From Pleurocapsa sp. MO_226.B13 (GTDB lineage: Bacteria > Cyanobacteriota > Cyanobacteriia > Cyanobacteriales > Xenococcaceae): a stretch of 14,885 nucleotides of DNA. The position numbers and the translations under genes were made by a program. The notes beneath the pieces were generated by a model. That model was not told the DNA's origin. It did not search any database and saw only the letters and a program-made list of their open reading frames with translations. Numbering within the stretch: position 1 is the first letter of the stretch; each line of letters opens with the position of its first letter. The stretch covers positions 1 to 14,885 of the forward strand of contig JASJEI010000288.1 in the NCBI GenBank assembly GCA_030064795.1. Reading direction: 5' to 3'. Shown here piece by piece: positions 1-7,447 of the stretch.

Positions 1-21
1 ATGCCGAGGTTTCCTCGGCAT
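1..21. repeat. Perfect 9-bp palindrome with TTT loop
   Basis: ATGCCGAGG (1-9) and CCTCGGCAT (13-21) are exact reverse complements separated by TTT. The hairpin sits exactly at the window's left edge. It could be the left-end hairpin of a short IS200/IS605-derived element that ends at 172, a structural part of the element's guide RNA, or a place where an assembly stopped. Confidence 0.6.
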
Positions 22-77
22 ATCCAATCGAGTTGTTGGGTCGAAGGTCTGTGGACGTACCAATGTCGGGGGCATGA
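3..77 (+). pseudogene. Partial 3' end of a TnpB-like transposase gene (tentative)
   Basis: An open frame enters from the window edge and encodes about 24 residues ending RRSVDVPMSGA before TGA at 75-77. This basic, short tail followed about 95 nt later by the element's right tip suits the C-terminus of an IS605 OrfB/TnpB protein. The catalytic RuvC-like core would lie outside the window and cannot be checked, so I cannot say whether the gene is intact upstream. A longer overlapping frame starts at position 1 and runs through the element tip into trmFO; it looks fortuitous. The reading is low confidence because so little protein is visible. Confidence 0.35.
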
Positions 78-168
78 TCTTAAGGTTGTGTCTAGATATG
101 TGCGGTTGAATCAGAAAGACCTAATCGTGAGGTTAGGAATCCCGACAGCACACGCCGATGGGAGGATG

Positions 169-1536
169 TCAATTGATTGCTAGCACCTCTGATTTGAGCG
201 ATCGTTGCCAAATAGCTAAATCGGATAAAGAGCGATCGCGATATTGACCGTATCTTTCCCTTTTGTTTTTGACTCTGGTGGGTAATTGGGGAATAATCCC
301 AAAATTGGGAGGCATCGGCTGAAAGTGTTTGGGTGAAGCAGAGCTAACAAACTCGAATAACGCTCCCATCATCGTAGTTTCGGGCATGGTTACGGGTTTT
401 TGTCCTAACGCCAAACGGGCAGCATTAGTACCAGCTAACCATCCCCCTGCTGCTGCTGCGGTATAGCCTTCCGTACCGATTAGTTGTCCCGCAGCCAAGA
501 CTGTATTGTTGGTTTTAAACTGTAGAGTTGGTTCTAATAACTGAGGTGAATTAATAAAAGTGTTGCGGTGCATTACTCCCATCCGCACAAATTCCGCTTC
601 AGCCAAACCAGGAATCATCCGAAAGACACGCTTTTGTTCTCCCCAACGCAAATTGGTTTGAAACCCGACCATATTCCACAATTGTCCCGCCTTATCTTCC
701 TGACGTAACTGCACCACTGCATAGGGACGCTTATCCTTATTCTCTGGCGCACGAAAATCCCCCAAACGAGAATCAAATAGACCTACTGGTTTGAGAGGCC
801 CATAACGCATCGTATCTTCTCCTCGTTGGGCTAATTCTTCAATGGGCAGACAGCCTTCAAAAAACTTAGCACTTTCTCGTTCAAAATCTTTTAATTCGGC
901 TTGTTCGGCACTACACAAGGCTTGCTGAAACTGAAGATACTGCTCATTATTCATGGGACAGTTAAGGTATGCTGCTTCCCCCTTATCGTAACGAGAAGCT
1001 AGAAAAGCAATATCTCTGTTTATAGACTCGCCGACAATAATTGGACTGGCAGCATCAAAAAAGCTCATATATTCCATCCCCGTAAACCGTTGCAGGTTTT
1101 CCGCTAGTTGAGGACTGGTCAAGGGGCCTGTAGCCAGAACGACAATTTTGTCTGTTGGTATGGCGGTAATTTCTGTCCGTTTAAATTCAACTAGGGGATG
1201 ATTGGCTACAGCACTGGTCAATTCACTACTAAATACCCCTCGATCTACCGCTAAAGCTCCTCCAGCGGGTACAGAATGCTTATCTGCTGTCGCAATTACC
1301 TTAGAACCCAAACGACGTAATTCTTCGTGGAGTAACCCCGCAGCGCGATCGCTATTTTTGGCCCCAAAAGAGTTGCTACAAACTAATTCAGCTAGTTCTT
1401 CAGTATGATGGGCTGGAGAAGTTCTGACTGGACGCATTTCGTACAGAGTTACGGCAACACCAGCTTGGGCAATTTGCCATGCTGCTTCTGTCCCCGCCAA
1501 ACCACCACCGATTACAATTACTTTGTTATTTGTCAT
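169..1536 (-). CDS. trmFO: TrmFO: methylenetetrahydrofolate--tRNA-(uracil-5-)-methyltransferase
   Basis: This flavoenzyme makes 5-methyluridine at position 54 of the tRNA T-loop, taking the carbon from methylenetetrahydrofolate and electrons from reduced FAD; it is cytosolic. The 455-aa product has the N-terminal FAD-binding [15 protein letters not shown] (residues 6-20). It also has LVCSNSF with Cys53, the family's conserved active-site cysteine, and ALAVDRGVF (95-102). [10 protein letters not shown] carries Cys229, matching the second functional cysteine of characterised TrmFO. The C-terminal flavin-site segment [17 protein letters not shown] is at 350-366. Length is normal for the family. 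The gene runs 66 nt downstream of thrC on the same strand and may share its transcript. The stop codon (TCA at 169-171 on the plus strand) lies inside the putative IS right tip, so the last one or two residues may be set by the insertion. The enzymatic core is complete. Confidence 0.96.
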   Translation of the reverse strand: MTNNKVIVIGGGLAGTEAAWQIAQAGVAVTLYEMRPVRTSPAHHTEELAELVCSNSFGAKNSDRAAGLLHEELRRLGSKVIATADKHSVPAGGALAVDRGVFSSELTSAVANHPLVEFKRTEITAIPTDKIVVLATGPLTSPQLAENLQRFTGMEYMSFFDAASPIIVGESINRDIAFLASRYDKGEAAYLNCPMNNEQYLQFQQALCSAEQAELKDFERESAKFFEGCLPIEELAQRGEDTMRYGPLKPVGLFDSRLGDFRAPENKDKRPYAVVQLRQEDKAGQLWNMVGFQTNLRWGEQKRVFRMIPGLAEAEFVRMGVMHRNTFINSPQLLEPTLQFKTNNTVLAAGQLIGTEGYTAAAAGGWLAGTNAARLALGQKPVTMPETTMMGALFEFVSSASPKHFQPMPPNFGIIPQLPTRVKNKRERYGQYRDRSLSDLAIWQRSLKSEVLAIN

Positions 1537-1602
1537 CAGTTGTCAAGAACCATTCAACAGTAAATGGAAAGTCTAACAAAAATTTACTTTTAATGATAAA
1601 TG

Positions 1603-2715
1603 TTAAAAGCCCATTACCCTGGCAACTTTTTCTAAATCTTTGGGAATCCCTTGTTTGAGTTGATTGTTGCTGTGGTCTACCGCACTACCAGGATCTTTTA
1701 GACCATTACCCGTCAAAACACAGACGACCGTAGCGCGGTCTGGAACTCGATCTTTCACTTTGAGCAGACCAGCTACTGAAGCAGCACTGGCAGGTTCGCA
1801 AAATACTCCCTCTTCGGATGCCAAAAGACGATATGCAGCCAAAATTTCTTCATCAGTTACGGAGTTGAATTCTCCTTGGCTGGCTTCTTTAACCGCTACG
1901 GCTTTTTGCCAGTTAGCGGGGTTGCCAATTCTAATTGCTGTTGCCAAGGTATCGGGGTCAACAACGGGTTCGCCCGAAATTAGAGGAGCAGCACCCGCAG
2001 CCTGAAACCCCATCATTTTCGGCAAACGAGAACATTTTCCCGAAGCGTGATATTCACAAAAACCCATCCAATAGGCACTGATATTACCAGCATTACCGAC
2101 TGGAATGCACAACCAATCAGGAGCGTTACCCAAGACATCAACCACTTCAAAAGCTGCGGTTTTTTGCCCATGTAGACGGTAGGGATTAACCGAATTAACT
2201 AAAGTTACAGGATAGTTTTCCGATAGCTGACGCACGATAGTCAGAGCATCATCAAAGTTACCCTCGATCGCAATTATTTCCGCGCCATAAAGCAATGCCT
2301 GAGCCAATTTACCCAAAGCGACATAACCATCAGGTATGACTACGAATGCTTTCATGTCCGCACGACGAGCGTAGGCAGCAGCAGCAGCAGAGGTATTGCC
2401 CGTACTGGCACAGATAACTGCTTTAGCTCCATCTTCCTTGGCTTTAGAAATTGCCATAGTCATACCACGGTCTTTAAAACTTCCTGTAGGGTTTAGACCG
2501 TCGTATTTGACGTATACTTCTACACCACGACCAATTTTAGCTGCGATCGCCTTGGCTGGAATTAGGGGAGTATTCCCTTCAAGCAAAGTCACTACAGGGG
2601 TGGCTTCGCTTACTGGTAAATAGGGACGATAGGTTTCAATCAAACCTTGCCAGTTATTCGCAGCTTTAGCAATGGTTGGATAGGATTTTGTGGTCGGGGG
2701 GATACTCAATGTCAC
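1603..2715 (-). CDS. thrC: Threonine synthase
   Basis: ThrC converts O-phosphohomoserine to threonine and phosphate with pyridoxal phosphate, the last step of threonine synthesis in the cytosol. The 370-aa product has [11 protein letters not shown], whose Lys81 is the expected Schiff-base lysine. [15 protein letters not shown] is the phosphate-cradling Ser/Thr/Asn loop of the fold-type II family. [16 protein letters not shown] is the glycine-rich segment that holds the cofactor phosphate, and [12 protein letters not shown] and VLTGNGLKD lie near the C-terminus. The length fits the short bacterial ThrC class, which lacks the N-terminal regulatory extension of plant enzymes. The ATG at 2713-2715 gives a normal N-terminus. 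trmFO follows in the same direction; the pairing is probably positional rather than functional. Confidence 0.96.
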   Translation of the reverse strand: MTLSIPPTTKSYPTIAKAANNWQGLIETYRPYLPVSEATPVVTLLEGNTPLIPAKAIAAKIGRGVEVYVKYDGLNPTGSFKDRGMTMAISKAKEDGAKAVICASTGNTSAAAAAYARRADMKAFVVIPDGYVALGKLAQALLYGAEIIAIEGNFDDALTIVRQLSENYPVTLVNSVNPYRLHGQKTAAFEVVDVLGNAPDWLCIPVGNAGNISAYWMGFCEYHASGKCSRLPKMMGFQAAGAAPLISGEPVVDPDTLATAIRIGNPANWQKAVAVKEASQGEFNSVTDEEILAAYRLLASEEGVFCEPASAASVAGLLKVKDRVPDRATVVCVLTGNGLKDPGSAVDHSNNQLKQGIPKDLEKVARVMGF

Positions 2716-2888
2716 GGGCTGTTTTAATTAACTTGTAATAAAAGCTGTTAGTAGTTTGCTATTGACCGTTAACTTCTTTTTCAAGCCCATTTTGGTGCTT
2801 AAGAAATTTAAATCAGACAGTTCTCGAATTTTATTTCGATTTCATAGCTATTTGCTACTAACTTATCAAACAATAACTAGCAAACAGC

Positions 2889-2902
2889 GAGCTAAAAGCT
2901 AA
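2889..2902. repeat. Heptad repeat, GAGCTAA AAGCTAA
   Basis: Two consecutive 7-nt units share AGCTAA. The 14-mer AGCTAAAAGCTAAC (2890-2903) recurs exactly at 7385-7398 in another intergenic region. This is the style of the short tandemly repeated repetitive (STRR) sequences of cyanobacteria, but the copy number is low. Confidence 0.45.
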
Positions 2903-2913
2903 CCATTTTTTAA

Positions 2914-2941
2914 CCACGGGAATAGTAGACTATCCCCGTGG
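2914..2941 (-). terminator. Hairpin after crhR, possible terminator without a U tract
   Basis: CCACGGG (2914-2920) pairs with CCCGTGG (2935-2941) and ATAGT (2922-2926) with ACTAT (2929-2933), interrupted by one A-C mismatch and closed by a 2-nt loop. It lies 22 nt beyond the crhR stop, where a terminator or a 3'-end stabilising stem is expected. The flanks have the wrong polarity for an intrinsic terminator: on either strand T-rich sequence precedes the stem and A-rich sequence follows it. Confidence 0.4.
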
Positions 2942-2963
2942 AAAAACTGTTTGTTTCGATCTT

Positions 2964-4430
2964 TTACTGTTCGATAATTACTTCCGATCTTACCTTACCT
3001 TGAGACTTGTTTCGAGGTGATGGTTTGGAGCTATTGTATCCATTTTTACGAGAGGAGCGACCACCACGACCTTTTTTCTTGATCACGGGTTTGGCATAAC
3101 TATCTTGGGGAACTTCCCAATCACCTTTCATCCAGTTAGGACAGTCGCGGTCGTAGACCATTTGCAAAGCTGCTGCTGCGATCGCCTGAGCGTCGTATTC
3201 ATCGCTCAATTCTCTAACTAAAGGTAAGAATGAAGCCATTCTTTCTCCTGCTAAAGTCTCTTTGATTTTAGCTTGCAGCTTGCCGATCCGTTTGGCTTCT
3301 ACCTGCGCTCGATTTGGGATCGAAGCGATATCTAACTTGGTTCGCAAACGGCGTTCGATTTGTTTTAGGGTCCGACGATCTCCAGAATGAACTAAAGCGA
3401 TCGCCGTTCCCGTTCTTCCAGCCCGTCCAGTACGACCGATACGATGGATATAGGTTTCGGTGTTGTCTGGCAAATCGTAGTTGATAACGTGGGACAGATC
3501 CTGTACGTCTAATCCTCTAGCAGCAATATCTGTAGCCACTACCATTTTGATTTTACCTTCGCGGAAGCGTTTGACCAGCCTTTCGCGTTGCATCTGACTC
3601 AAGTTGCCATGGTATTCATCGACACTATGTCCAGATTCTTGTAATTTGCTCGTTAATTCGCTAGCAGTGCGTTTGGTACGAACAAAGATAATTGCCGAAT
3701 CTGGCTCTTCTATTTCTAAAATAGGCTGTAATGCCTTCATTTTCTGCCAACCACGAGGGATCATGTAGACGTGCTGGTCGATTCTGGTTGGTGCTGCTTC
3801 TTTTTGCTTGACCGTAATGTAGACAGGGGAATTTAAAAAGTTTTTAATCAAGTCTTTAATTTCTCTGGGCATGGTTGCCGAGAGACAAGCAGTCTGTCTT
3901 TCCTTGGGTGTTTGACGCAAGATCTTTTTGATATCGTCGATAAAACCCATACTCAACATTTCATCAGCTTCATCGAGAATAGCTAATTTTAGCTGGTCTA
4001 GGTTTAATTCATTACGTTCTAAAAGATCGATAATCCGCCCAGGAGTCCCAACTACAATTTGTACGCCACGACGTAGGCGACTGATTTGTCTTTCTATGGA
4101 TTGACCACCGTAAACAGTCAGAGAATAAATTCTTTTTTCTCTAGAGGAAAAGTCATTAATCGCTTCTCCTACTTGCTGTGCTAACTCTCTTGTAGGAGTG
4201 AGAATCAAAACTTGTACTGCTTTATTACTAGCTTCAACAATCTCTAAAGCAGGTAGAGAAAATGCTGCTGTTTTCCCCGTACCTGTTTGTGATTGACCAA
4301 CGATATCCTTGCCTTCTAGCAGTGCTGGTATTGCCTCCTGCTGGATTTGTGTTGGCTCTGTAAAGCCTAGCTTTTCTAGCTGTTCTAAGCTAGCTTCTGA
4401 TAATCCTAAGTCTTTAAAAGTAGTCGTCAT
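2964..4430 (-). CDS. crhR: DEAD-box RNA helicase, CrhR type
   Basis: This ATP-dependent RNA helicase unwinds and anneals RNA; Synechocystis CrhR is cold- and redox-responsive. The 488-aa product shows the motifs in order: Q motif (F5 to Q30), Walker A SQTGTGKT (47-54), PTRELAQQ (79-86), DEAD (153-156), SAT (184-186), VATDIAARGLDV (298-309) and HRIGRTGR (329-336). After the two RecA domains it has the segment GERMASFLPLVRELSDEYDA (395-414) and WMKGDWEVP, which I recall from CrhR and which sets it apart from short DEAD proteins. A basic, Gly/Ser/Lys-rich tail follows, likely for RNA binding. It lies 107 nt downstream of rimO on the same strand, the order of the Synechocystis rimO-crhR operon. 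The ATG at 4428-4430 has no clear Shine-Dalgarno sequence, which is common in cyanobacteria. Confidence 0.95.
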   Translation of the reverse strand: MTTTFKDLGLSEASLEQLEKLGFTEPTQIQQEAIPALLEGKDIVGQSQTGTGKTAAFSLPALEIVEASNKAVQVLILTPTRELAQQVGEAINDFSSREKRIYSLTVYGGQSIERQISRLRRGVQIVVGTPGRIIDLLERNELNLDQLKLAILDEADEMLSMGFIDDIKKILRQTPKERQTACLSATMPREIKDLIKNFLNSPVYITVKQKEAAPTRIDQHVYMIPRGWQKMKALQPILEIEEPDSAIIFVRTKRTASELTSKLQESGHSVDEYHGNLSQMQRERLVKRFREGKIKMVVATDIAARGLDVQDLSHVINYDLPDNTETYIHRIGRTGRAGRTGTAIALVHSGDRRTLKQIERRLRTKLDIASIPNRAQVEAKRIGKLQAKIKETLAGERMASFLPLVRELSDEYDAQAIAAAALQMVYDRDCPNWMKGDWEVPQDSYAKPVIKKKGRGGRSSRKNGYNSSKPSPRNKSQGKVRSEVIIEQ

Positions 4431-4537
4431 AAGTTGTTTACTGTATTTTTACTCTTATACTGTTTATTTGTTTGCCACTAGGGGGAAATTGCGCCTCATC
4501 TCGCTTTTGTAGGTAGAGACTCAAAAAACTTGGTAAA
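4431..4537 (-). promoter_or_regulatory. rimO-crhR intergenic segment, candidate RNA-processing region
   Basis: These 107 nt separate the two cistrons. Read in the gene direction, the half next to crhR is AU-rich and poor in structure (AAACAAATAAACAG and AAAATACAGTAAACAAC), which suits single-stranded RNase E cleavage. In Synechocystis the rimO-crhR transcript is reported to be processed between the genes. Transfer of that mechanism here is inference from gene order and base composition; no site can be placed. Confidence 0.3.
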
Positions 4538-5893
4538 TTAGGAGCGATCACTTAGTTCGGTCGCTGAATGAGCTACTACGGGAGCTACCTCTCCGTATAG
4601 GTCGTAAACATCGGCAGCAGTAATGTTTACCGCAACTATAGAACCAAGAGAAGCTTCACCACGGACGTACACTAATCCATCTACCTCTGGGGCAAATTGT
4701 CTAGAGCGTCCGATTAGTTCCCCCGAACCAGGATGCTCTTGTTCGATTAGCACGTCTAATTGCCGACCAACATAAGATTGGTTGTGGGCTGCTGCAATCG
4801 GTTGCTGTATCTGCATCAAAATATCTCTACGATTGGCGGCAATTTCTGGCTCGACTTGGTTATCCATGCTGTATGCTGGTGTTCCTTCCTCTGGAGAGAA
4901 AGTAAATACACCTAGATGATGAAACTGATGTCGTTGGACAAACTCGACTAAGTGCTGGAAATGAGCCTCTGTTTCTCCAGGAAAACCAACGATTAGGGTA
5001 GTGCGCAATATTGCTTCTGGTAGTTCTTGCTTGATTCGTTCAATGATGGCATCATTTACCCTTCCCTGCCAAGGACGATTCATCCCTCGCAAGATTTCGG
5101 GATGGGAATGTTGCAAGGGCAGATCTAAGTAAGGAAGAACATTAGGAGTATTCCTAATAGCAGCGATAACCTCTGGTGTCAGACCTGTAGGATAAGCATA
5201 GTGAATTCTAATCCAAGGTACATCCACCTTACCCAACTCGGTCAGAAGTTCTGCCAGCATGGGTTTACCGTATAAGTCTACGCCGTAATTGGTGGTAATT
5301 TGAGAGATGAGGATGATTTCTCGTACTCCTTGAGCTGCTAGAGATTTAGCTTCAGAAACAATCGATTCAATCGAACGCGATCGCTGATTGCCACGCAGAT
5401 AAGGAATAATACAAAAAGCACAGCGATAATCACAGCCTTCGGCAACCCTCAAATATGCCACTCCTTCGGTAGTAGTGCGATATCGAGGAACTGTCTCATC
5501 GGCAATATATACGGGTTCGTCGGTTATTGCTTCAACTTTTTCCCCTGTTTGGGCGCGTTCGATGACTTCAACAATTTGGTGATAGTCACCACTTCCGACT
5601 ACGGCTACAGCTTCGGGCAACTCTTCTAGAAGTTCTCCTTTAAAGTGCTGTGCCATACAGCCAGTGATGACAACTTTTTTATCAGCTTCAGCCAATTCAA
5701 CTAGAGTACGGACTGATTCTTCTCTGGCAGCTTGAATAAAACTACAAGTATTAACAATTACATAATCAGCTAACTCTTCATTAGAATCTATTTGATAACC
5801 TGCTTGAGCTAGTAGGCCCAGCATATGTTCTGAATCTATACGGTTTTTTTCACATCCCAAGTGGGATACAGCTATAGTTGGCTTGTTTGCCAT
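4538..5893 (-). CDS. rimO: Ribosomal protein uS12 methylthiotransferase RimO
   Basis: RimO is a radical-SAM enzyme that adds a methylthio group to an aspartate of ribosomal protein S12. The 451-aa product has the three-part architecture of the family. The N-terminal methylthiotransferase domain has cluster cysteines Cys14 ([12 protein letters not shown]), Cys50 (VNTCSF) and Cys79 (TGCMAQ). The radical-SAM domain has the CxxxCxxC motif Cys154/158/161 ([13 protein letters not shown]). A C-terminal TRAM domain (about 380-440, VLIEQE through [17 protein letters not shown]) follows. [12 protein letters not shown] and the short TRAM tail favour RimO over the tRNA enzyme MiaB. It is the first gene of a minus-strand pair with crhR. 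A promoter candidate and foldable leader lie about 100-215 nt upstream. The ATG at 5891-5893 gives the expected start. Confidence 0.96.
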   Translation of the reverse strand: MANKPTIAVSHLGCEKNRIDSEHMLGLLAQAGYQIDSNEELADYVIVNTCSFIQAAREESVRTLVELAEADKKVVITGCMAQHFKGELLEELPEAVAVVGSGDYHQIVEVIERAQTGEKVEAITDEPVYIADETVPRYRTTTEGVAYLRVAEGCDYRCAFCIIPYLRGNQRSRSIESIVSEAKSLAAQGVREIILISQITTNYGVDLYGKPMLAELLTELGKVDVPWIRIHYAYPTGLTPEVIAAIRNTPNVLPYLDLPLQHSHPEILRGMNRPWQGRVNDAIIERIKQELPEAILRTTLIVGFPGETEAHFQHLVEFVQRHQFHHLGVFTFSPEEGTPAYSMDNQVEPEIAANRRDILMQIQQPIAAAHNQSYVGRQLDVLIEQEHPGSGELIGRSRQFAPEVDGLVYVRGEASLGSIVAVNITAADVYDLYGEVAPVVAHSATELSDRS

Positions 5894-5988
5894 TCTTTAT
5901 CCTAAATTTTAAAAGACCAGTACCGATATTACTATCAATCTATTTTGTCAGAACCTAATGCCCAACCAGACATCATTTAAAGTGATAC

Positions 5989-6060
5989 AGACCTGGGCAA
6001 CCTTTCTGACTTTTCGTCAGTCTCAATATCTTGTCTGTTTGGAGCGTTTTTCCCTGGTCT
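5989..6060 (-). promoter_or_regulatory. Candidate structured 5' leader of rimO
   Basis: On the minus strand AGACCAGGG (6060-6052) can pair with CCCAGGTCT (5997-5989), 8 of 9 positions, the exception being a central A-A. Inside is a stem-loop CTGAC-GAAAA-GTCAG (6020-6006). The outer stem begins just downstream of the candidate promoter, so it would sit at the 5' end of the rimO-crhR mRNA. It matches no riboswitch I know. A role as ribosome or RNase control, or as a site for CrhR itself, is speculation. Confidence 0.35.
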
Positions 6061-6076
6061 TGAACAGCTATAAAAT

Positions 6077-6105
6077 ATAATAAATCTCTAGATATTTCAG
6101 ACCAA
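6077..6105 (-). promoter_or_regulatory. Candidate sigma-70-type promoter for rimO-crhR
   Basis: On the minus strand TTGGTC (6105-6100) and TATTAT (6082-6077) are separated by exactly 17 nt. The -10 matches the consensus at 5 of 6 positions, the -35 at 3 of 6. Transcription would start near 6070, giving a leader of about 175 nt that begins with the stem at 5989-6060. The region is AT-rich, so chance matches are possible. Confidence 0.4.
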
Positions 6106-6390
6106 CTGATTGGATCGAACTCCCTAGTTTCGCGGTGGAGCAGGAGCTAACCAGGCAGTTTTTGTGCCGCAAAACTATTCATCGTTCAAGACACCGTTTC
6201 TGACGGGCTTTGAATTTTAGCTATACATATCTGTCGAGATACGTAAATAAGCTTTTCGTTAAAATATATTAACAGATAAAACCCTAAGTGGGAATCAATC
6301 ATTAGCAAAATTACAGTATTAATCTGAATTAATCTCTAAAAAAGTCTACATCCAAATAGAGATAGAGTATGTACAGTATTGAGCTTTGTC

Positions 6391-6399
6391 TGAGATAAT
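6391..6399 (+). promoter_or_regulatory. Candidate extended -10 promoter for btpA
   Basis: TGAGATAAT is an extended -10 (TG, one base, then GATAAT with 5 of 6 consensus matches). It would start transcription near 6406 and give a leader of under 40 nt before the GTG at 6444. No good -35 is seen. If real, it argues against translation from the TTG at 6408. Confidence 0.35.
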
Positions 6400-6443
6400 A
6401 ATAACTTTTGAAAAGGAGAAATAAACCGCGTGGTGGAGTCAGC

Positions 6444-7298
6444 GTGAAATTAAAACAAATTTTTAACATAGATAATCCCATAATCGGTGTGGTTCATTTA
6501 TCTCCTCTGCCCACCTCTCCTCGTTGGAAAGGAAAGCTAAAAGAGGTAATTGCCAGAGCGGAACAAGAAGCTACCGCCCTCTCAGCAGGCGGTGTGGACG
6601 GCATTATTATTGAAAACTTTTTTGATGCACCCTTTACCAAAGATTGTGTCGATCCTGCGGTAGTAAGTGCGATGACCTTAATCGTCGATCGCCTGCAAGG
6701 AATGGTGATGTTACCAATTGGGATCAATGTTTTGCGTAATGATGCTCGCAGTGCGATGGCGATCGCGACTTGTACTGGGATCGATTTTATCCGTGTCAAT
6801 GTTTTGACGGGGGTGATGGCAACCGATCAAGGACTAATTGAAGGTAAAGCCCACGAGCTATTAAAATATCGTCGCGAATTAGATTCAAAAGTGGCGATTT
6901 TAGCAGATGTATTGGTCAAACACGCTCGTCCTTTGGGAACTCCCAATCTGACTACCGCAGTCAAAGACACGATTGAAAGGGGTTTGGCCGATGGAGTAAT
7001 TTTGTCGGGATGGGCAACGGGTAGTCCTCCAACTAAAGAAGATTTAGAACTGGCATCCAATGCAGCAGGAGATACTCCCGTATTTATTGGTAGTGGTGCA
7101 AATTGGGAAAATATTCCCCAACTAATGCAAGCTGCTGATGGAGTGATTGTCTCTAGTTCTCTCAAACGCGGTGGCAAAATCACCGAAACTATCGATCCGA
7201 TTAGGGTATCTCAGTTTGTCGAAGCAGCCAGATCTATTCCCAAAGTGAAAACAAAATCCCAGTCAGGCACTTCTATCGAACAGTTGAAGCAATCTTAA
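6444..7298 (+). CDS. btpA: BtpA family photosystem I biogenesis protein
   Basis: BtpA is a thylakoid-associated protein needed for stable photosystem I reaction-centre proteins in Synechocystis. The family (BtpA/SgcQ) has a TIM-barrel-like fold and an unclear reaction. Recognisable segments are NPIIGVVHLSPLPTSPRW near the start, GGVDGIIIENFFDAPF, LPIGINVLRNDARSAMAIA, FIRVNVLTGVMATDQG, DGVILSGWATGSPP and the barrel end VFIGSGANWENI. I chose the GTG at 6444 (284 aa). GGAG (6435-6438) lies 5 nt before it and the protein then starts about 13 residues before the conserved NPIIGVVHL, as in homologues. A TTG at 6408 would add 12 basic residues with no Shine-Dalgarno sequence in front. The last residues (KTKSQSGTSIEQ onward) are variable. 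Confidence 0.92.
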   Translation: MKLKQIFNIDNPIIGVVHLSPLPTSPRWKGKLKEVIARAEQEATALSAGGVDGIIIENFFDAPFTKDCVDPAVVSAMTLIVDRLQGMVMLPIGINVLRNDARSAMAIATCTGIDFIRVNVLTGVMATDQGLIEGKAHELLKYRRELDSKVAILADVLVKHARPLGTPNLTTAVKDTIERGLADGVILSGWATGSPPTKEDLELASNAAGDTPVFIGSGANWENIPQLMQAADGVIVSSSLKRGGKITETIDPIRVSQFVEAARSIPKVKTKSQSGTSIEQLKQS

Positions 7299-7316
7299 AA
7301 TCAAGTCAGATTTTAA
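7295..7316 (+). terminator. AT-rich hairpin at the btpA stop, possible terminator
   Basis: TTAAAATC (7295-7302) and GATTTTAA (7309-7316) form a perfect 8-bp stem with a 6-nt loop overlapping the btpA stop codon. It is weak because it has only one G-C pair. The T run lies within the stem rather than after it. Confidence 0.3.
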
Positions 7317-7343
7317 CTCAAGCTATAATTTGGGCATTAAGTA

Positions 7344-7404
7344 AGCTATTAGCTAAATCGCAGTTTATTTGAACTCTAGAAAATAGCTAAAAGCTAACAG
7401 CTAC
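7344..7404. repeat. Heptad repeats of AGCTAA type
   Basis: Units AGCTATT AGCTAAA (7344-7357) and TAGCTAA AAGCTAA CAGCTAC (7384-7404) lie in the gap before the VKOR gene. AGCTAAAAGCTAAC (7385-7398) is identical to 2890-2903. The 7-nt period fits cyanobacterial STRR-type repeats. Confidence 0.5.
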
Positions 7405-7447
7405 TGTTAAAGATAAGTCTACCAACTTAATATTTAGATTTTTTGTT

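Larger units (their letters stand above)
1..172 (+). mobile_element. Right-end remnant of an IS200/IS605-type (TnpB) element
   Basis: The stretch ends in GGGAGGATGTCAA (160-172), which resembles the right tip of many cyanobacterial IS200/IS605 elements. Before it is an imperfect hairpin: CCCGACAGC (141-149), loop ACAC, GCCGATGGG (154-162), 7 of 9 pairs counting one G-T. A second hairpin pairs CCTAA (120-124) with TTAGG (133-137). Subterminal hairpins at the right end are a hallmark of the family, and in TnpB elements this segment also forms the 3' part of the omega (guide) RNA. A perfect 9-bp palindrome lies at 1-21. The left part of the element is outside the window, so this may be the tail of a full element, a truncated copy or a short non-autonomous derivative. 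The family is inferred from pattern only. Confidence 0.55.
2716..2963. other. Intergenic region between crhR and thrC
   Basis: These 248 bp lie after the crhR stop and before the thrC start (both minus). They hold a strong hairpin at 2914-2941 close to the crhR stop and a pair of 7-nt repeat units at 2889-2902. I see no convincing thrC promoter; AT-rich segments such as the one near 2735-2745 could serve as a -10. No ORF or RNA gene is recognised. Confidence 0.6.
5894..6443. other. Divergent intergenic region between rimO and btpA
   Basis: About 550 bp separate two divergent genes. The rimO side has a foldable leader and a minus-strand promoter candidate. The middle (6100-6240) has small stems, for example AGTTTT pairing with AAAACT around 6157-6176, which could belong to a small RNA, but I recognise no family. 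The btpA side (6240-6400) is very AT-rich, with a GTTAA/TTAAC stem (6258-6273) and TACAGTATT twice (from 6312 and 6371). No plausible protein gene fits here. Confidence 0.6.

Noticed and set aside
1..183. 60-codon ORF through the IS right end into trmFO
   Set aside because: It crosses the element tip and the trmFO 3' end, and its frame conflicts with the more plausible TnpB tail that ends at 77.
2961..5893. CrhR-RimO pair as a novel system
   Set aside because: The pairing is already known from cyanobacteria, so only its leader and spacer were kept as findings.
6000..6240. 6S RNA, SRP RNA, tmRNA or RNase P RNA
   Set aside because: None of the conserved segments I know for these RNAs (for example the SRP GGAAGGAAGCAGC-type loop or the tmRNA ends) is present on either strand.
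6408..6443. TTG start that would lengthen BtpA by 12 residues
   Set aside because: It has no Shine-Dalgarno sequence in front and the added residues are basic and unlike the family N-terminus, while the GTG at 6444 has GGAG 5 nt upstream.
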